DNA of 64,000 nucleotides from Shinella sp. GTDB taxonomy: Bacteria > Pseudomonadota > Alphaproteobacteria > Rhizobiales > Rhizobiaceae. Both the position numbers and the translations under genes were made by a program. Shown here one piece after another: positions 49,832-59,494 of the stretch. The DNA lies in contig QFQX01000002.1 of assembly GCA_003248775.1 (NCBI GenBank), positions 62,001 through 126,000 of the forward strand, given 5' to 3'. Position 1 is the stretch's first letter; each line of letters begins with the position of its first letter. The notes beneath the pieces were generated by a model. It was not told the DNA's origin and searched no databases. It was given only the letters and a program-made list of their open reading frames with translations.

Positions 49832-51081
49832 ATCCCTCTTCGCGCCCACGCCCCCTTAAAGAGCCGGTCGAGATCATGAATGCTGTTGTGATGATCGAAG
49901 TCCTTCCGCACCCGCGCCTCTGCTGCAGTTCCGAGCTTCTCTCGAAGATCGGGATCGGTCATCACGCGTTGCAGGGCGCCGGCCAGAGCATCAGGATCCT
50001 CAGACCCGACCAGCAATGCGTTTTCGCCATCGACGAACAGTTCGGAAATGCCTGAAACGGTCGTGGAAACAGCCACGAGCCGCTGGCTTGCCGCTTCGAC
50101 CAGAACGTTCGGCAGGCCGTCACGGTCACCATCCGCCGTGATCCGGCAGGCGAGCGCGAAAAGATCGCTTTGGTGGTAATGGGCAAGCACATCGCGCTGA
50201 TCCATCGAGCCCTTCCAGGTGATCCGGTCGGAAATACCGAGTTCGCCGGCAAGCGCCCTCAGGCTGCCCAACTCATCGCCGCCGCCGATATGGGTAAACT
50301 GCCAATGAAGGTCCTTCGGAAGCCGGGCGAACGCTTTGAGCAGAACGTCATAACCCTTTTTCTTGACGGCTCGGCCGACGCTCAGTACACGGACAGGATC
50401 AGCCGGATCGGATCCATCACGGCGGGGGCGCTCACCGTCAAAATGCGGGAATCGGTCCAGGTCGAGACCGTGATAGCTGAGGTGCATGATCTCACGTCCA
50501 CCAGAAAGCGATGACAGCTTGTCATAACCGACCCGCGTGCAGGTCACGCCCCAGTCGGCGCTTTGCAGCTTCTCCGCCAGATCCCAGTCCTCGGAGGTCC
50601 AGATGTCCTTGGCGTGAGCGGAAATCGACCACGGGATACCGCTGATCTCGCTGGCATAGCGCGCGACCGACGCGGGCGTATGGATGAAATGGGCATGCAG
50701 CCACTTGCCCCCCTCCGGCCATTCCGCGATGAGCACGGCGGCCTGGCCGAAGCGGCGAAACCGGTTGCGCGAGAAATCCCGCCGCAGGTCCTTCCAGAAG
50801 GAAGAAAGAGCCTTGCCGAAACCTGGCAGACGACAGGTCTTCCAAAGCGCCTTCAGGACGCGAAGCGGTTCCTCATGCAGGTATTCCGGCAGATAGCTGA
50901 CGCGGGCGCGGATCTCGTCATGAACCGGATGGCGCTTCTTGTCCGTCGGGCGGCGCATGGCGACGATTTCGAGCTCGAGGCCTGCACGTTCCAGACCCAA
51001 TAGCTCCTGCGCAATGAAGGTCTCCGACAGACGCGGATACCCCTTCAGGAGGACGACAATCTTTCCAGTGCTGTTCATCAA
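49828..51081 (-). CDS. glycosyltransferase family 4
   Basis: 417 aa, GT-B. The N-terminus KIVVLLKGYPRLSETFIAQE is typical of GT4 exopolysaccharide enzymes; HAHFIHTPASVARYASEISG follows. The donor domain has RVLSVGRAVKKKGYDVLLKA, the retaining-enzyme motif near DGLPNVLVEAASQRLVAVST with the conserved Glu, and ENALLVGSEDPDALAGAL. The start is adjacent to the upstream gene's stop, and the 3' end overlaps the next glycosyltransferase gene. Confidence 0.9.
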   Translation of the reverse strand: MMNSTGKIVVLLKGYPRLSETFIAQELLGLERAGLELEIVAMRRPTDKKRHPVHDEIRARVSYLPEYLHEEPLRVLKALWKTCRLPGFGKALSSFWKDLRRDFSRNRFRRFGQAAVLIAEWPEGGKWLHAHFIHTPASVARYASEISGIPWSISAHAKDIWTSEDWDLAEKLQSADWGVTCTRVGYDKLSSLSGGREIMHLSYHGLDLDRFPHFDGERPRRDGSDPADPVRVLSVGRAVKKKGYDVLLKAFARLPKDLHWQFTHIGGGDELGSLRALAGELGISDRITWKGSMDQRDVLAHYHQSDLFALACRITADGDRDGLPNVLVEAASQRLVAVSTTVSGISELFVDGENALLVGSEDPDALAGALQRVMTDPDLREKLGTAAEARVRKDFDHHNSIHDLDRLFKGAWARRGI

Positions 51082-52281
51082 TTATCCCTGGGCGGCAAAA
51101 CGCGGCAATCTGGCGTCTTCGCTCAGATACCCGCCAACGATCTGCGAGATGGTTTGCAGTCCCTCAAGGTGGAGACCGGCGGCGCTGGCCGAGGGAGGAT
51201 CGCGCTTCAGCACGTCCTTGATCGCCTGCGCAAAACACAGGCTGTCCGAAGACTCCTGACCGGAAAGCATGCTGACAAGGCCGAGTTCGGAGGCTCTGCG
51301 GGCGCGGATCAGCTGTTCCAGCCGAGGCTGCGTACGCGGAACGATCAGGGCCGGCTTGTCGAAGGACAGAATTTCGCAATAGGTGTTGTAGCCGCCCATG
51401 GCGACCACCGCCTTGGCGCCTGCGATCCGGTCTTCCATCCGGTTGTCGAACTCGATCATTTCCAGATGCGGATTGTTGCCCGCCTGCTCGACGAAATTCT
51501 GGCGCTGTTCGGCCGGCATATAGGGACCAAGCACGATGACCGCCTTGTGGGTGAGCGTCGGATCGGCCTGATAGGCGGCGATCACGTCGCGCACCAGATC
51601 GGCACCGTCTCCGCCGCCACCCGTCGTGACGAGCAGGTAATCCTCAGGCGGCTGCGGCCGTTCGACCGAGGCCTTGCGCTGGAGAAAACCGACGAAGTTC
51701 ATCTTCTCGCGAATGCTGTCGGGAACATCCAGACCAGTCAGCGGATCGTAGAAATCCGGCGGCCCATAGACCCAGATGTTGTCATAGAGCGAACCGATCT
51801 TGTGCAGCACGTCATTGCGCTTCCATTCGGCGTCCAGCAGATGCGGAGCGTCCATGACCTCGCGCAGGCCGAGGATAAGGGTGGTGCCGCGCGCCTTCAG
51901 GAAACGCAACGTCTCCTCCACCTCGCCGCGCAACCCTAGAGGCTCCTTGTCGATGATGAAGATATCCGGCTGGAACGTCTCGGCGGTATGAAGGATGATC
52001 GATTGACGCATCTTGATCGTCGCCTTGACGTCGATGTGCTGGTCCATTGACGTATATTCGCCATTGCGCAGCTTGATCACGCTCGGGATCTTCACAAAGT
52101 CCACGCGCGCCCGATAGTCAAAGGCGCCGGCGATCGTCGCGCCGGAGATGATCAGCACCTGCAGGCCGCGATAGTCTTCCACCAGCGAATGGGCAATCGT
52201 GCGGCAACGCCGCAAGTGCCCAAGACCGAATGTATCATGACTGTACATGAGGATTCGTGCCTTGCGCGACTGTCCAGTCAT
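51082..52281 (-). CDS. glycosyltransferase (MurG-like, predicted)
   Basis: 399 aa. The N-terminus ILMYSHDTFGLGHLRRCRTI carries a GLGH loop like the sister gene at 48659, and the C-terminal half has LLVTTGGGGDGADLVRDV and VVAMGGYNTYCEILSFDKPA. The two proteins look like distant paralogues inside one operon. It starts 78 bases after the ABC permease stop; the gap contains a fourfold CTTGAG repeat but no clear terminator, so read-through from the importer genes is likely. Confidence 0.85.
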   Translation of the reverse strand: MTGQSRKARILMYSHDTFGLGHLRRCRTIAHSLVEDYRGLQVLIISGATIAGAFDYRARVDFVKIPSVIKLRNGEYTSMDQHIDVKATIKMRQSIILHTAETFQPDIFIIDKEPLGLRGEVEETLRFLKARGTTLILGLREVMDAPHLLDAEWKRNDVLHKIGSLYDNIWVYGPPDFYDPLTGLDVPDSIREKMNFVGFLQRKASVERPQPPEDYLLVTTGGGGDGADLVRDVIAAYQADPTLTHKAVIVLGPYMPAEQRQNFVEQAGNNPHLEMIEFDNRMEDRIAGAKAVVAMGGYNTYCEILSFDKPALIVPRTQPRLEQLIRARRASELGLVSMLSGQESSDSLCFAQAIKDVLKRDPPSASAAGLHLEGLQTISQIVGGYLSEDARLPRFAAQG

Positions 52282-52331
52282 GCAGTTATTCTCCTGTAGG
52301 TCCGCAGCATCGATGCCGCGGCTAGTCTTGT

Positions 52332-52355
52332 CTTGAGCTTGAGCTTGAGCTTGAG
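52332..52355. repeat. hexanucleotide tandem repeat (CTTGAG x4)
   Basis: Four perfect copies of CTTGAG at 52332-52355 lie between the permease stop and the first glycosyltransferase start. Copy number could vary by slippage and alter spacing in the intercistronic message. No coding role. Confidence 0.85.
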
Positions 52356-52359
52356 GGGA

Positions 52360-53526
52360 TCAGTTGTAGGGGTCGGCGGCATCTCTAAGACCATCACCGA
52401 GGAAATTGAAAGCAAGAATGATCACAATAACCGGAACCACCGGGAAGAGAAGCCACGGATAGAGCGCGATCACGTTGACAGTGCGTGCTTCGGTTAGCAA
52501 CACTCCCCAGCTCGTGATCGGCGGACGAAGCCCTAGACCGAGGAAGCTGAGTGTCGTCTCGCCAAGGATCATGCCGGGGATGGTCAGCGTGGCGCTGGCG
52601 ATCAGGTGCGACATGAAACCGGGGATAAGGTGCCGGCCGATGATCCGGGCGCTGCCCGCGCCCATCATCTGCGCGGCAAGGACATAATCCTCCTCGCGAA
52701 GCGCGAGAAGCTTGGAACGCACGGCGCGCGCAAGCCCCGTCCAGTCCAGAAGCCCGAGAATGAAGGTAATCCCGAGATAGACGAAAAGCGGCGACCAGTC
52801 CGCCGGCATGATAGCCGCCATCGCCAGCCACAGCGGTATGCTGGGAATAGAGTGCAGGACTTCCGTGACGCGCTGGACCGCCAGGTCGAACCAGCCACCC
52901 CAATATCCCGCGAGGCCACCTATGACGATGCCGAGCACAAAACTCGTCATCACGCCAAGGAGACCGATCGTAAGCGACACACGCGCGCCATAGAGAATGC
53001 GCGACAGCACGTCCCGGCCGAGACGATCCGTCCCGAGCAGGAACATGTCGCCGCCCTCAGCGGGGCAGACCAGATGCGTGTTGCCGTCGATGAAGCCCCA
53101 GAAGCGATAGCTGTCTCCTTGGCAGAAGAAGCGCAGCTTCTGCACTTCGTCGGTGTTTTCGCTGTAGACCCGGCGTAGGGTTTCCATGTCCAGTTCCATC
53201 GTCCGGCCATATACGAAGGGGCCGACGAAGGAACCCTGATAGAAGAAATGCACCTGCTGCGGCGGTGCATAGATGTTATCCACGTTCCGGGTATGCACGT
53301 TGTAGGGTGCCAGGAATTCCACGATGGCAATCGTGCAATAGGCGATCAGCAACAGGATGCCGGAAATCAGCGCAAGGCGATGGCGGCGGAAGCGCCACCA
53401 TGTGAGCCTCAGTTGAGACGCATGGCCGACCGCCGAATCGGCATCGGCTTCCACGGCATAGGGATCGAATGGCGCCTTCGAAACATAATGCGTCGGGGTC
53501 GGCAGGCTTGCGACGTCTTCACTCAT
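52360..53526 (-). CDS. peptide-type ABC transporter permease (YejE/OppC-like)
   Basis: 388 aa, longer than ordinary OppC (about 300). After a polar start and the first helix (LALISGILLLIAYCTIAIVE), a periplasmic insert of about 90 residues follows, as in YejE. Then come four or five helices and the EAA loop around GSARIIGRHLIPGF. LGTDRLGRDVLSRILYGAR is the DppC/OppC signature. It overlaps the companion permease by 4 bp. Confidence 0.9.
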   Translation of the reverse strand: MSEDVASLPTPTHYVSKAPFDPYAVEADADSAVGHASQLRLTWWRFRRHRLALISGILLLIAYCTIAIVEFLAPYNVHTRNVDNIYAPPQQVHFFYQGSFVGPFVYGRTMELDMETLRRVYSENTDEVQKLRFFCQGDSYRFWGFIDGNTHLVCPAEGGDMFLLGTDRLGRDVLSRILYGARVSLTIGLLGVMTSFVLGIVIGGLAGYWGGWFDLAVQRVTEVLHSIPSIPLWLAMAAIMPADWSPLFVYLGITFILGLLDWTGLARAVRSKLLALREEDYVLAAQMMGAGSARIIGRHLIPGFMSHLIASATLTIPGMILGETTLSFLGLGLRPPITSWGVLLTEARTVNVIALYPWLLFPVVPVIVIILAFNFLGDGLRDAADPYN

Positions 53527-54521
53527 TTCGTGCGCCCTCCCTGCAGCCGGATACGTGGATCGAGGATGGCGAGCGCGATGTCGGACACCAGCACGCCGAT
53601 TACCGTCAGGATAGCGAGAAACATCAGGAAGGAACCGGCCAGATACATGTCCTGGTTCTGAAGCGCGCGGATCAGCATCGGCCCGGTCGTTTCCAGCGAC
53701 AGGACGACAGCAGTGATTTCAGCACCGGAAATGATCGTCGGCAGGATGGAACCGATGTCGGAAATGAAGAAGTTGAGCGACATGCGCAGAGGATACTTGA
53801 TGAGCAGCCGGAAGGGATGAAGCCCCTTCGCCCGCGCCGTCATCACATATTGCTTGTGCAGTTCGTCGAGCAGGTTCGCCCTGACACGACGCACCATGCC
53901 GGCCGTTCCAGCCGTTCCGATGATGATGACCGGAATCCACAGATGCTCGAGAATGGATCTCGCCTTGGCCCAGCTCATCGGCTGTCCCAGGAAATCCTGA
54001 TCCATCAGGTGGCCGATGGAAATACCGAACCAGATGTTGGCGAAATACATCATGATCAACGCGAGAATGAAATTCGGCACCGCAATGCCGATCAGACCGA
54101 TCAAAGTCAGCCCGTAATCACCCCAGCTATACTTGTGAGTGGCGGAATAGATGCCGATCGGAAAAGCGATCAGCCACGTCACCGCGATGGTGACGGTCGA
54201 CACGAGAACGGTCAGCCAAACCCTGTCGCCAACGACATCGGCCACCGGCATGCGATATTCGAAGGAATAACCGAAATCGCCCTGCGCAAAGCCGACGACC
54301 CAGTCGAAATAGCGCAAGGGGGCGGGCTTGTCGAAGCCGTAGCGCGCCTTGAGATCCTCGATCTCCTGCATGTCGGCCTTCTCGCCCATGGCGCGCAGTT
54401 CCTCGACATAGCTTTCGAAGAAGTCGCCGGGCGGCAGCTCGATGATGGTGAAAACCAGCATGGAGATCATGATCAGGGTCGGGATCATCATCGCGACACG
54501 CCACAGAATATAGCGGATCAT
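53523..54521 (-). CDS. peptide-type ABC transporter permease (YejB/OppB-like)
   Basis: 332 aa. The N-terminus MIRYILWRVAMMIPTLIMIS is the OppB-type first helix. A large periplasmic loop of about 70 residues (RYGFDKPAPLRYFDWVVGFA) resembles YejB. The inner-membrane dimer partner is the following gene. It starts one base after the stop of the binding-protein gene. Confidence 0.9.
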   Translation of the reverse strand: MIRYILWRVAMMIPTLIMISMLVFTIIELPPGDFFESYVEELRAMGEKADMQEIEDLKARYGFDKPAPLRYFDWVVGFAQGDFGYSFEYRMPVADVVGDRVWLTVLVSTVTIAVTWLIAFPIGIYSATHKYSWGDYGLTLIGLIGIAVPNFILALIMMYFANIWFGISIGHLMDQDFLGQPMSWAKARSILEHLWIPVIIIGTAGTAGMVRRVRANLLDELHKQYVMTARAKGLHPFRLLIKYPLRMSLNFFISDIGSILPTIISGAEITAVVLSLETTGPMLIRALQNQDMYLAGSFLMFLAILTVIGVLVSDIALAILDPRIRLQGGRTK

Positions 54522-54522
54522 C

Positions 54523-56427
54523 TCACGCGCCTCCCTCTAGCCAGAAGGTATCGGGCATATAGACCCCGAGATAGGAGGTCGGATCGAATCCATAGAGGCC
54601 TTCGCTCGGCAGGTTGCGCAACCGGCTCGCGCGAACGATCGGCTGGGGTACGGCATTGACGATGCCGATGGTGAAAACCTGCTGGGTAAAGATCGACAGC
54701 ATCCGATGCCAGATCTCCTCACGCTCGCCGAGCGCATCGGCCTCGCGCCATTCGTGGAAGAGGTCGAGCAGTTCCTGCGCCTCCGGGATCTCCGGCGGAC
54801 GCCCCTCGCCTCCCCCGGAGAGCTGATGCAACCCCCAGAGCGGCCACTGGATCTGGTCATTGTTGGTCGGCGCCAGCTCGCGCGGCGACATGTCGGCCGT
54901 CGGCACGCCATTATCGAGGCCCGGCGAAAGCGCCAGGATCGTCTCGCCGCTGGTGATCCGCTGACGAAAAAGCTCGCGATGCGATACGTGCGTGAAGATC
55001 CGGAAGCCGATACGCCGCCAATGATCGGTCACCAGTTCCAGAACATCGGTATCGAACGTGGTTTCCGCCGTCGTCTCGATGATGAGCTTGCAGGGGCGCC
55101 CATCGGGCAGATAGCGGAGGCCATGCTCACCATCCCTGACAAGGCCCGCCTCATCGAGCAGGGCATTGGCCTGATCTGGATCGAAATCAGCCCACGCATC
55201 GCGATATTCCGGACGGAAAAGTGGGCTGTCGGGCAGGACCGTGTTCGCGCTCGGGCTGCCAAGGCCGAAGAACACGGCCTTGTTGACCTCGTCGCGATTG
55301 ATCGCAAGCGAAAGCGCGCGGCGCACGCGCACGTCCCGAAGCGTCTGTCGCCAGATCAGGTCGGTGCAATTGAGATTGGGAAACAAAGCGACCCGAGAAC
55401 CCTGGATACGCTTCCACAGGCTGACCTTGATCGCACCGCGTTTTTCCGCGCTCTTCAGGAAGGTGTAGTCGGCGAAGTCGATATTGGTGACCTGCAGATC
55501 GCTTTCGCCGGATGCCGCCTTTGCCGCCACCAGATCGCCGGAGCCGACATTGAGCACCACGCGGTCGATGTAAGGCAGTTGCAGCCCGTTGCCATCAACC
55601 CGGTGGAAATAGGCGTTTCGCTCGAAGACGAACTGCCCGGCGGGCGGCGCCGTAATGCCGCGCCAGGGATCGAGCGTCGGCAAATCAGGGTTTTCCGGGC
55701 GGGCGGTGCGCGACATCTTCTGGTGCAGGGAGACCCAATCATCGACGCGCTGCTGCTTGACCAGTTCGGCAATCCGTTCCGGCGTCTGGTATTTGCGATG
55801 AAACTGCTTGAGGTAAGCAGCGGGCAGCATCAGGCGGGTTGCCACCGGCGACGCCAGCTCCGCAAGAAAATCCGGGTTCGGATCCTCCCAGCTGTAGCGC
55901 ACCGTGAGTTCGTCGATCACCTCGAAGACGGGTTCCTTGTCCTGCACCCTCAGGACGGTCGGAATGCCGCCCTTGTGGAGTTCCTTGTCATGGAACATAT
56001 CGTCCCACACATAGCGGAAATCTTCCGTCGTGAAGGGGCTGCCGTCAGACCAGCGATGGCCGGGACGCAGATGAAAGGTGAAGATCCGTTCTCCCTCGAC
56101 CTCATAGCGTTCGAGAATATCGGGATGAAAATTGAAATGCCGGTCGAAGCCGATGAGGCGGCTATAGCCGTTGATCGGCATGTAGCGGATATCGCGCTGG
56201 CTGGCGATCAGCATCTTGATCGTGCCGCCATGGCGCCCCGCAACGCCACCATCCGTGCCGTCGAGCGGCACGATACGCGGCACTTTCGGCAAGCGATCGG
56301 CGAGAGACGGCAAGGCACCTTCGGCAACCTTGACCTTCAACGGATCCTGATCGACCACCTCCGCCGCCGAGAGCCGCGGCAGCATGGTGGAGCCCATCAA
56401 GGCCAAAATGGCGCGCCGGGTGATCAT
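54523..56427 (-). CDS. peptide-type ABC transporter substrate-binding protein (SBP family 5, YejA-like)
   Basis: 634 aa, large like YejA. The start MITRRAILALMG at 56427 overlaps the ATPase stop by 4 bp. The signal region TRRAIL suggests Tat-type export, with cleavage near LSAA-EV. Typical family-5 segments are FHLRPGHRWSDGSPFTTEDF near 125, DVRVRRALSLAINRDEVNKA near 395, and NALLDEAGL. Ligands of the family range from peptides to oligosaccharides and antibiotics; being next to glycosyltransferases and a lyase, a glycan fragment is possible. Confidence 0.88.
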   Translation of the reverse strand: MITRRAILALMGSTMLPRLSAAEVVDQDPLKVKVAEGALPSLADRLPKVPRIVPLDGTDGGVAGRHGGTIKMLIASQRDIRYMPINGYSRLIGFDRHFNFHPDILERYEVEGERIFTFHLRPGHRWSDGSPFTTEDFRYVWDDMFHDKELHKGGIPTVLRVQDKEPVFEVIDELTVRYSWEDPNPDFLAELASPVATRLMLPAAYLKQFHRKYQTPERIAELVKQQRVDDWVSLHQKMSRTARPENPDLPTLDPWRGITAPPAGQFVFERNAYFHRVDGNGLQLPYIDRVVLNVGSGDLVAAKAASGESDLQVTNIDFADYTFLKSAEKRGAIKVSLWKRIQGSRVALFPNLNCTDLIWRQTLRDVRVRRALSLAINRDEVNKAVFFGLGSPSANTVLPDSPLFRPEYRDAWADFDPDQANALLDEAGLVRDGEHGLRYLPDGRPCKLIIETTAETTFDTDVLELVTDHWRRIGFRIFTHVSHRELFRQRITSGETILALSPGLDNGVPTADMSPRELAPTNNDQIQWPLWGLHQLSGGGEGRPPEIPEAQELLDLFHEWREADALGEREEIWHRMLSIFTQQVFTIGIVNAVPQPIVRASRLRNLPSEGLYGFDPTSYLGVYMPDTFWLEGGA

Positions 56428-58391
56428 GCCTTCAGATCCCTCGCATCGACGCCACGTCGGGCAAGCACCCAATGGCCATTGCCGAGATCGACATGCGCGA
56501 GATTGTCGGGATCGCCCTCATCGAGAAAGTGCTTCTTCCATGCCCGGCGGGCGACGAGAGAAGATTCACCCGCCTGAGTGAGGTCGATACGGCAATCGAG
56601 ATCGGGCGCGGGAACGGCGGCAATCAGCTTGCGTGTATAGGGATGAACCGGCTGGTTCATGATGATGTCGCACGGGGCGATTTCCACGATCCGGCCCGCA
56701 TACATCACCGCCACACGATCTGCCATGTAGTTCACCACGGCGAGATTGTGGGAAATGAAGAGGTAGGTGAGACAGAGCTCGGCCTTCAGGTCCTTCATCA
56801 GGTTCAGCACCTGCGCCTGAACCGAGACGTCGAGAGCGGACACCGGTTCGTCGCAGATGACGAGGCCGGGGCCAAGAGCCAGAGCGCGCGCAATACCGAT
56901 ACGCTGGCGTTGCCCGCCCGAAAAACTGTGCGGATAACGCCCGCCGGCAGACGAGGGCAGCCCAACGGCGTGGAGGAGACGCTTGACCAGCTCGATCCGG
57001 CTGACTGCATCTCCTTTGTCGTGAATTTCCAGGGGCTCGCTGATGATGCCGCGCACCGTCATGCGCGGGGAAAGCGACGATACCGGATCCTGAAAGACCA
57101 TCTGGATGGACGACCTGAGATGCCGGAGATCATCGCCCTCCGCCGAGAGAACGTCAATCGGCTCATCAGCGCCATTATAGACGACAGTGCCGCTATCCGC
57201 CCGCAGGCCCCGCATAAGTATCTTGCTGAGCGTGGTCTTGCCGCAGCCGCTTTCACCGACCAGCCCCAACGTCTCGCCGCGCCTGATATCGAAGGACACA
57301 TCGGTCACCGCGCGGGTCGGCGGGGAAGGCTTGGTAAAGAAGCCGGAAGACCGTTTCGGCCGGAAAGTCTTGGTCACATTACGCACGGAGAGGAGGACAT
57401 CATCCTCCCCCGTGGTCGGAAGCGCGCAACTGCCGAGGAGACCTGCCGTATCGACACGGATTTCCCGCAAGGGCTTCAGCCGCTCGTCTCGCGCCATCTC
57501 GAAGGTCGGCACCGCGGCCATCAGCCCCTTGGTATAGGCGTGCTGCGGATTGAGGAAGATATCCCCAACGCTTCCCGCTTCCATCACCTCGCCGCGATAC
57601 ATCACCACCACTTCATCCGCCATGCTCGCGACCACGCCGAGATCGTGGGTAATCAGCAGAACCGCCATGCCGAGCCGGACCTGCATGTCCTTGAGCAGCT
57701 TGAGGATCTGCGCCTGGATCGTGACATCGAGCGCCGTCGTCGGTTCATCAGCGATGAGAAGCGACGGACGCCCCACCAGCGCCATGGCAATCATCGCACG
57801 CTGCCGCATGCCCCCCGACAATTCGAATGGATACATGTCGAAGACATGATCAGGCTTGTCGAATCCTACGAGGCCGAGCATTTCCTCCGAACGCTCGCGC
57901 CGTTCCTTCGGCGACAGCACCGTATGGATGCGCAGGACTTCCTCGATCTGGTTACCGATCGTATGAACGGCAGAAAAGGAGGTCATCGGCTCCTGAAAGA
58001 TCATGCCGATGCGGTTGCCGCGAATATTGCGGATCCGGCGGCCGTCACGCGGCAGGCCGATGAGATCCACCGGTCCCTCGCCTTCGGGATCGTCGAACAA
58101 CACGCGCCCGGAGATCCGCGCACTGGGTGCCTCGATGCCCATGATGGCCCGGCCAAGCGCGGACTTTCCCGAACCGGATTCGCCGACGAGCGCCGTTACC
58201 CGCCCCGGCCGGATGTTCATGGAGAACGAGCGAACGGCCTCCACACTGCCATGCAGCAGCGGAAAGGACACACTGAGCTTTTCTACTGAAAGCAGATCAG
58301 CGCCGACGACCATGCGATCTATAGAGCCCCCGGATACGCTACCCATCACAAGCTGACGAAGATTGATATTGTTGAGTTTACCGTAGCCCAC
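56424..58391 (-). CDS. peptide-type ABC transporter ATP-binding protein with two fused NBDs (YejF-like)
   Basis: About 655 aa from the GTG at 58391; ATGs at 58346 and 58313 are alternatives, and the domain itself begins just after the latter. NBD1 has Walker A GESGSGKSALGR, signature LSGGMRQRAMIAMAL and Walker B LLIADEPTTALD. NBD2 has GESGCGKTTLSK, SGGQRQRIGIARAL and LVICDEPVSALD. Both halves are intact, and each ends with the oligopeptide-type C-terminal extension (HAYTKGLMAAVP; HPYTRKLIAAVP). It is the first gene of the importer-glycosyltransferase operon and is divergent from a GT32-like gene. Confidence 0.92.
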   Translation of the reverse strand: MGYGKLNNINLRQLVMGSVSGGSIDRMVVGADLLSVEKLSVSFPLLHGSVEAVRSFSMNIRPGRVTALVGESGSGKSALGRAIMGIEAPSARISGRVLFDDPEGEGPVDLIGLPRDGRRIRNIRGNRIGMIFQEPMTSFSAVHTIGNQIEEVLRIHTVLSPKERRERSEEMLGLVGFDKPDHVFDMYPFELSGGMRQRAMIAMALVGRPSLLIADEPTTALDVTIQAQILKLLKDMQVRLGMAVLLITHDLGVVASMADEVVVMYRGEVMEAGSVGDIFLNPQHAYTKGLMAAVPTFEMARDERLKPLREIRVDTAGLLGSCALPTTGEDDVLLSVRNVTKTFRPKRSSGFFTKPSPPTRAVTDVSFDIRRGETLGLVGESGCGKTTLSKILMRGLRADSGTVVYNGADEPIDVLSAEGDDLRHLRSSIQMVFQDPVSSLSPRMTVRGIISEPLEIHDKGDAVSRIELVKRLLHAVGLPSSAGGRYPHSFSGGQRQRIGIARALALGPGLVICDEPVSALDVSVQAQVLNLMKDLKAELCLTYLFISHNLAVVNYMADRVAVMYAGRIVEIAPCDIIMNQPVHPYTRKLIAAVPAPDLDCRIDLTQAGESSLVARRAWKKHFLDEGDPDNLAHVDLGNGHWVLARRGVDARDLKA

Positions 58392-58507
58392 GCGCCGCCC
58401 CCCTGTCCATCACGAAGATGCAAGCGCAGCAACCGCTTTGAAAGGCTTGCAGCTCCATCTGTTTTCCCGATAGACCAGCGGCGAAGAAGACCGTCCGGAG
58501 ATAATCA

Positions 58508-59491
58508 GTGAGCAGCGAACAAGACGCCAGAAGCCTTGCCCGCGAGGCCATCGCCGAGAGCCTGAAACTGGCTCGCAGCGGCGAATTGGAACGCGCCCGC
58601 CTTGCGCTCGACACTCTGGCCGGCAACCGTGTTTTGCTGGAGGCTGCCGAACTCGGTCCGTCCACCATGCTCGGCCTGCCGCGCAAGCTGCATTCGGCCT
58701 ATCTGAAGCTTGCCAAGATTACGAACGACCCCGTCCGGGTCGCCGGCCTGCAGGTGACGCTTGCGCCACCGACTGACCTGCTCTCCGACCTCTTCACCTT
58801 CGACGGTGACAACCGCCGACGGATGACACGGCTGAGCGGGGATAAAGTGCCACTGGTACTGCACCAGATATGGCTCGGGACCCTGCCCTTGCCACCGGCA
58901 ACGGAGGCATGGCGGCAGCATTGCAAGAGCCATGGTATGGAATATCGCCTGTGGCGAGAGGCGGACCTTGCTGCAGCAGGATTCGACGATCATCCGAGCT
59001 TTCATGGCATGCTGGCGCGGAGCGACTATCCCGGCGCAGTCGATGTCGCGCGCTATATGATCCTCGAGAAATTCGGAGGCATCTATCTCGACTGCGACTG
59101 GTATCCCGCCCGTGACGATCAGAGCTTTGCCGATTACCTGCCGCTTGTCGGCATATCCGTGCTGGCCGAGGATATCCCGCGCAAGACCAGCACCGGCAGC
59201 CTGCTTCTGGCCAATTCCTTCATCGCAGCACCTGCAGGGCACCCGGTTTTCTCACGAATCGTCGAAGCCATGCCCTGCGTGATGGAACGGCTGCCAAGGG
59301 CACCGGCATGGTGGTCGACGGGACCGCTGATCTTCACACTTGCCAGCCGCAGTACGAGCATCTGCGTCGCCGAAACCGGTTTCGTCGTGGCGAACCTTCC
59401 GCGGCAAGCGCCTTTCGAAGCGGTCGAAGCGGCCCGCCAAAGCGCATCGGACCGGGATGGCGGCCTGCTGATTGCCTGGAAGTCCTGGTAG
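58508..59491 (+). CDS. glycosyltransferase with DXD motif (GT32/OCH1-like)
   Basis: 327 aa from a GTG start. About 100 N-terminal residues of helical sequence precede the catalytic part, which begins VPLVLHQIWLGTLPLPPATE (the IPK-IH-W block of GT32). The catalytic block ARYMILEKFGGIYLDCDWYP near residue 185 has the metal-binding D-x-D (DCD). Late conserved WWSTGP is near 265. It is a soluble retaining GT-A type enzyme. It is divergent from the ABC operon and convergent with the deacetylase gene, 3 bases away. Confidence 0.88.
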   Translation: MSSEQDARSLAREAIAESLKLARSGELERARLALDTLAGNRVLLEAAELGPSTMLGLPRKLHSAYLKLAKITNDPVRVAGLQVTLAPPTDLLSDLFTFDGDNRRRMTRLSGDKVPLVLHQIWLGTLPLPPATEAWRQHCKSHGMEYRLWREADLAAAGFDDHPSFHGMLARSDYPGAVDVARYMILEKFGGIYLDCDWYPARDDQSFADYLPLVGISVLAEDIPRKTSTGSLLLANSFIAAPAGHPVFSRIVEAMPCVMERLPRAPAWWSTGPLIFTLASRSTSICVAETGFVVANLPRQAPFEAVEAARQSASDRDGGLLIAWKSW

Positions 59492-59494
59492 GAA

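Noticed and set aside
54706..58289. Two long plus-strand frames (623 and 605 codons) over the peptide-transporter genes
   Set aside because: They are antisense to an intact binding protein and an intact double ATPase whose motifs are unmistakable; the products look compositionally random.
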